Source: Streptomyces sp. Ag109_O5-1 (GTDB taxonomy: Bacteria; Actinomycetota; Actinomycetes; Streptomycetales; Streptomycetaceae). From it: a stretch of DNA of 64,000 nucleotides. The position numbers and the translations under genes are program-made. The notes below the pieces were generated by a model that did not search any database, had not been told where the DNA came from, and was given only the letters and a program-made list of their open reading frames with translations. Shown here one piece after another: positions 60,356-64,000 of the stretch. Where the stretch lies: contig NZ_RKQF01000001.1 of the NCBI RefSeq assembly GCF_003814875.1, positions 9,672,001 to 9,736,000 on the forward strand, in the 5' to 3' direction. Each line of letters begins with the position of its first letter. Position 1 is the first letter of the stretch.

Positions 60356-61324
60356 TCAGGCGGCTCGGCTTTCCTCCTGTGCCGCCTCGTTTCCCTCCAG
60401 GCCCGCTACGAAGTCCTTGAGCCATGCCGTGAACTCGGGTCCCAGATCCGGGCGTTCGCAGGCGAGCCGGACCACCGTGCGCAGGTAGTCGCCCTTGTCG
60501 CCGGTGTCGTAGCGCAGTCCGTCGAAGACGACCCCGTGCACCGTGCCGCCCGCGGCCAGTTCCTGCAGCGCGTCGGTCAGTTGGATCTCTCCGCCGCGGC
60601 CGGGCGCGGTCCGCTCCAGGACCTCGAACACCTCCGGGTCGAGGGCATAGCGGCCGATGACCGCGTAGTTGCTCGGCGCGTCCTGCGGGGACGGCTTCTC
60701 CACCAGGCCGGTCACCTTGACCACGCCGTCCTCGCCGGTCGGTTCGACCGCGGCGCAGCCGTAGAGGTGGACCTGGGACGGGTCGACCTCCATCAGCGCG
60801 ACGACACTGCCCTGGAAGCGGTCGCGGACGTCCAGCATCTGGCTGAGCATCGTCTCGCGGGCGTCGATCAGGTCGTCGCCGAGGAGCACCGCGAAGGGCT
60901 GGTCGCCCACGTGGTGCTTGGCGCACAGCACCGCGTGGCCGAGGCCGAGCGGGTCGCCCTGGCGGAAGTGGTGGATGTCGGCGAGCCGCGCGGGATCGCG
61001 TACGGCGTCCAGGCGCACGGTGTCGCCCTTGGCGGCCAGCGCCTGTTCCAGCTCGAAGGCGTGGTCGAAGTGGTCCTCGATGGCCCGCTTGTGCCGTCCG
61101 GTGACCATGAGGATGTCGTCGAGCCCGGCCTTGGCGGCCTCCTCGACGACGTACTGGATGGCCGGCTTGTCGACGACCGGCAGCATCTCCTTCGGCGTCG
61201 CCTTGGTGGCGGGCAGGAACCGGGTGCCGAGCCCGGCGGCCGGGACGACTGCCTTGCGCACCGACCGGGGGGACGTGCGGGCGGGGGAGGTGTGCGGAGC
61301 GTGGGGGGCGATCATGCGGCCCAT
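60356..61324 (-). CDS. galU: UTP-glucose-1-phosphate uridylyltransferase
   Basis: The 322-residue enzyme makes UDP-glucose from UTP and glucose 1-phosphate. It shows KAVVPAAGLGTRFLPATKATPKEMLPVVDKPAIQYVVEEA near residues 24-63 (nucleotide-binding and the conserved KEMLP), LGHAVLCAKHHVGDQPFAVLLGDDLID near 125-151 and VTGLVEKPS near 204. ATG 61324 or ATG 61315 may be the start. GalU supplies UDP-glucose for wall, glycogen and trehalose synthesis. Confidence 0.94.
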   Translation of the reverse strand: MGRMIAPHAPHTSPARTSPRSVRKAVVPAAGLGTRFLPATKATPKEMLPVVDKPAIQYVVEEAAKAGLDDILMVTGRHKRAIEDHFDHAFELEQALAAKGDTVRLDAVRDPARLADIHHFRQGDPLGLGHAVLCAKHHVGDQPFAVLLGDDLIDARETMLSQMLDVRDRFQGSVVALMEVDPSQVHLYGCAAVEPTGEDGVVKVTGLVEKPSPQDAPSNYAVIGRYALDPEVFEVLERTAPGRGGEIQLTDALQELAAGGTVHGVVFDGLRYDTGDKGDYLRTVVRLACERPDLGPEFTAWLKDFVAGLEGNEAAQEESRAA

Positions 61325-61729
61325 GCTGGCCCGCCCGGATGAGAGCACGCCGAGAGAAACGTGGGAGACGGCTGTGGAACACCGGCTTCCACCCGCCCCG
61401 GCAGGGACCTCCGGTGAGTTGGAGATTTCGTGCGCCACCGGGTCCATGGTGCACACAAGTTGAACCTGTGCCGCCGCTGATTAAGGCCGAGGTGTGGATA
61501 CCGCCGGTAACTTATCTGAATTCCTCATTCTTTGAACTCAAGTCACCCCAACTTCTTGTTTCCTATGAGTCGCGTGTGTCAAGGTGAGCCACCTCGCGGG
61601 AGGGTCCAGAGGTCGTACGACCGTAAGGTCGGCCTTTATGGGCTCCAAAAGGTATGCACCAACCCGGCACTGTATTCCGTCAGGGCGCCATTTCGCGTGC
61701 CGTCCTGCGGCTCGGAAGGAAATGGCTCA
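61325..61729. other. Intergenic region between galU and the zinc-finger gene
   Basis: No gene is supported in these 405 bases. It is A/T-richer around 61485-61570 (AACTTATCTGAATTCC), as expected for promoters of the divergent genes. Confidence 0.5.
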
Positions 61730-63592
61730 GTGCAATCCGCCTACCCCCCACGCCCGCCTTACCCGCCTCGCCCCGGTTCGACCCCGGGGGAGTCCGACCG
61801 CAATCTCATCGCCCACCTCACCGGCAGCCCCGAGGCCAGGCATCACGCCACCGCCCTGCTGCTCGCCCGGCACTGGCGCGCCACCTGCGACTATGCGATC
61901 GTCTGCCTCGCCTCCGCCACGCCGGCCGCCCAGTTGGTGGCCAGCGCCGCCTTCGAGCGCGTCCTCGGCCGGCTGAGCGGCGGCGCGGTCGGGGGTGCTC
62001 TCCGTCCGCAGCTGCTCGTGGCCGTACGGGAGACGGTCCGCGCGTGGGCCGCGGACGAAGCCATTTCCGTGGTCGTACCGGAACTGCGCAAAACCACCGG
62101 CGGTCGCGGACTCAGTGCCGCGAGACCCGGAACCCCCGAAAGACGGCAACTCGCCGAACGTGCTTTCCGGGCCCTTCCGGGCGCCTCGCAATGCCTTCTC
62201 TGGCACACCGAGGTCGAGGCCGAACCCATAAACATACCAGCTGGTCTGCTGGGCGTCGACACCGGTACCGCCACCGCCGCTCTGGAGCAGGCCCGTGAAC
62301 AATTCCGGACCGGCCTGGTGCGCGCCCATCGGGAACTCGCGCCCTCCAAGGAATGCCGCTTCTACAACCGTCTCCTCGACGTCCCCATTCGCCGCGGCGG
62401 TTCTCTGCTCCCCGATGTGCAACGGCACCTGGCGGAGTGCCGGTACTGCCGGCAGGCCGTCGAACAGCTCAGCCATTTCGACGGCGGCCTGGAGGTCCTG
62501 CTCGCCGAGACCGTGCTCGGCTGGGGCGCCCGCCGCTATCTCGACTCGCGGCCCGGCCGTGGTGAGGTCGTCGAGGCATGGCCGGCCGACGGCGAGCCCG
62601 TCCGTGCGGCGGCCTCCGGCGGCAGGCACCGCTTCGCGTCCGTGGGCGGGCGGCGCAAGGCCCTGGTGGCCGGTGTCGGCCTGGTCTCCCTCGTGCTGCT
62701 CGCCACCGTCCTCGTGGTCAGAAGCTGGTCCGACGACAGCGGCGTCCCGCACCCCGGCGCGACCACCTGGGGAGCCCCCAGCGGCAGCCACACCCGGCCC
62801 GGCCCCGGGGAGAAGCCGTCGGCGGCCTCCCCGTCCCCGGCCTCCGTGGGCGAGCCCGTCGAGCTCGCCCACGGCAGACTGCGCAGCCTCGACGCCGGGC
62901 TCTGTGTCGACGTACGCGGCGACCGGGTGCGGGCCGGTGCGGAGCTGCGGCTCGGGCCGTGTTCCGACGCCGGGTCCCAGCAGTGGTCGTACCAGGACGA
63001 CGGCATGCTGCGCAGCGCGCTCGACCCCACCCTCTGTCTCGCCGCCGACCCCGGGGCGCGGAGCGTCGTCGTCTCCGGCTGTCTGGTGCACGCGGGCGAG
63101 GTGTCGTACGACCTGACGGTGGCCGGCGAACTGCTGCTGCGCTGGGACAAGGGGCTCGCTCTGTCCGCGGACGGAACGAAGGTGGTCGTGGCCGGCCGGG
63201 ACGGGTCGGTGCGGCAGCGGTGGGCGCTGGACACGGGGAGCGGTGCCGCGGCGGCGCCCGCGGCCGGGCCCTCCGCATCGCCCGAGCCGAAGGAGGCCGA
63301 GCGGACGGAGTCCCCGCGGCCGTCCCGACAGGCTGTCCCTGACCAGGAGTTCGGCAAGCCGCAGGACCCGTCGTACGGCACCCGGGTCGCGCAGGTCGGG
63401 TCCCGTGACCGTCCCGTACCGGTCGCACCGCCCGGGCTTCCCGGGCCCGCGGAGCCCGTCGGCGCCCTCGTGGAGGCCGCGGGACCGGTGCTGGACTCCG
63501 TGCCGGATGTCGTGAGCGAGGTCGCAACCCTGCCGGGCCGGCCGTCTCCGGTCGGCGAAGACGGGGCGACGCGCGGAGGCCGCACCAGCTGA
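61730..63592 (+). CDS. Zinc-finger/ricin-type membrane protein
   Basis: The 620-residue protein has an N-terminal helical part with sigma-70-region-like character (FERVLGRLSGG, VRETVRAWAADE), then an anti-sigma zinc finger HLAECRYCRQAVEQL near 232-246 (H-x3-C-x2-C). A membrane helix (ALVAGVGLVSLVLLATVLVV) is near 311-330. A ricin-B-type beta-trefoil domain at about 380-505 carries LRSLDAGLCVDVRGDRVRAGAELRLGPC and QQWSYQDDGMLRSALDPTLCLAAD. The tail is proline-rich. GTG 61730 follows GGAAGGA. The order suggests a cytoplasmic sensor/binder and an external sugar-binding head, a possible sigma-regulator or wall-carbohydrate sensor. Confidence 0.82.
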   Translation: MQSAYPPRPPYPPRPGSTPGESDRNLIAHLTGSPEARHHATALLLARHWRATCDYAIVCLASATPAAQLVASAAFERVLGRLSGGAVGGALRPQLLVAVRETVRAWAADEAISVVVPELRKTTGGRGLSAARPGTPERRQLAERAFRALPGASQCLLWHTEVEAEPINIPAGLLGVDTGTATAALEQAREQFRTGLVRAHRELAPSKECRFYNRLLDVPIRRGGSLLPDVQRHLAECRYCRQAVEQLSHFDGGLEVLLAETVLGWGARRYLDSRPGRGEVVEAWPADGEPVRAAASGGRHRFASVGGRRKALVAGVGLVSLVLLATVLVVRSWSDDSGVPHPGATTWGAPSGSHTRPGPGEKPSAASPSPASVGEPVELAHGRLRSLDAGLCVDVRGDRVRAGAELRLGPCSDAGSQQWSYQDDGMLRSALDPTLCLAADPGARSVVVSGCLVHAGEVSYDLTVAGELLLRWDKGLALSADGTKVVVAGRDGSVRQRWALDTGSGAAAAPAAGPSASPEPKEAERTESPRPSRQAVPDQEFGKPQDPSYGTRVAQVGSRDRPVPVAPPGLPGPAEPVGALVEAAGPVLDSVPDVVSEVATLPGRPSPVGEDGATRGGRTS

Positions 63593-64000
63593 TGGGGGTC
63601 CCCGGCTCCCCGGTGGGGAGCCGGACCCACCTCCACTGCCGCCTGCCCGGCCGGCGGCCATGGATGAGCGCTGCCCGCCGATCCGGCTTCGCGCCTGACC
63701 GACCGGATCGGCATGGGTTTGAGGTGCTGCCGCCGGCCGCGCGCCGTCCGGTGCGGGCTCTCCGATCGGTTTACTTCAAGGGTTTACGAGAATTTTCCCC
63801 ACCGTGTGTTTCATTTGCAGTAATACAGTTGGCGACAGGTTTTTGTCAGGCTTGGGTCAGGGTTGCCGCGGCAGCGTTCGCCGCGCGTCTCCGATGTGCC
63901 ACGATCGAGCCAGCGGGTCGAAGTCATCCGGAATTTACAGAGCTCGGCGCGGTCGCACGGTTCGTTGCGGCGGGGTGAGTGCCGGGTGAATGGCCGGGGT
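63593..64000. other. Right-edge intergenic region
   Basis: No gene is supported here. The part at 63770-63860 is notably A/T-rich for this genome (TTTACGAGAATTTTCC, CAGTAATACAGTTGG) and probably holds a promoter for a gene beyond the window. Confidence 0.5.

Overview
The DNA is very GC-rich, with strong G/C bias at third codon positions, frequent GTG starts, 4-bp GTGA/ATGA gene overlaps, and a dense set of regulators, transporters and TAT or lipoprotein exports. It carries an AfsR-like SARP regulator, an EF-Tu3-type GTPase, an Rv0948c-type chorismate mutase and many actinobacterial hypothetical families. All of this points to a Streptomyces (or close relative) chromosome. I saw no rRNA, tRNA or CRISPR array.

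Region 1 (1-13.5 kb) is a compact biosynthetic gene cluster without PKS or NRPS modules. It starts off the left edge with a partial cobalamin-binding radical-SAM enzyme (minus strand) and a large SARP activator. A tightly coupled plus-strand operon follows: chorismate mutase, MqnA-like chorismate dehydratase, Dabb small protein, DUF2000 protein, PaaK-like adenylating enzyme, class IV aminotransferase, BacA-like prephenate decarboxylase, ornithine-cyclodeaminase-like reductase and HisC-like aminotransferase. An Lrp/AsnC regulator (minus) and an EamA exporter close it. The logic is chorismate to prephenate to a decarboxylated, non-aromatised dihydro-hydroxyphenylpyruvate to a non-proteinogenic amino acid, followed by activation, reduction and export. 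The bacilysin ATP-grasp ligase is absent and an MqnA paralogue is present, so the product cannot be assigned to a family I know.

Region 2 (13.5-19 kb) holds an E. coli-type argG with a probable ARG box. Next to it lies a 3,830-bp Tn7-like transposon (15090-18919) with perfect 12-bp terminal repeats, internal repeats resembling TnsB sites and a perfect 5-bp target duplication (TCGGC). Its transposition genes are dead: TnsA is frameshifted, TnsB has a nonsense codon and a truncation, and a tyrosine-integrase relic has a nonsense codon. Its MarR-tautomerase cargo pair looks intact.

Region 3 (19-31 kb) is a mosaic of small regulators with divergent partners (PadR, MocR/PNPOx-like, LysR/EamA), an isochorismatase-fold protein without its cysteine, a Rieske lipoprotein, a deletion scar joining a serine-protease gene to a response-regulator gene, a 16-bp tandem repeat, and a HipA-like kinase/DUF3037 pair.

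Region 4 (31-64 kb) is mostly conserved Streptomyces chromosome. It includes two SDRs, a peptide-binding lipoprotein, uracil-DNA glycosylase, Lnt, UppP, a sugar-type operon (Gfo/Idh, PmoA-like, cupin), HxlR and thiolase, a TVP38-like membrane protein, an EF-Tu3 with an eroded NKxD motif, a spermidine-synthase-like protein, GalU and a zinc-finger/ricin membrane protein. A dispersed Streptomyces-type repeat occurs four times, always just downstream of a gene.
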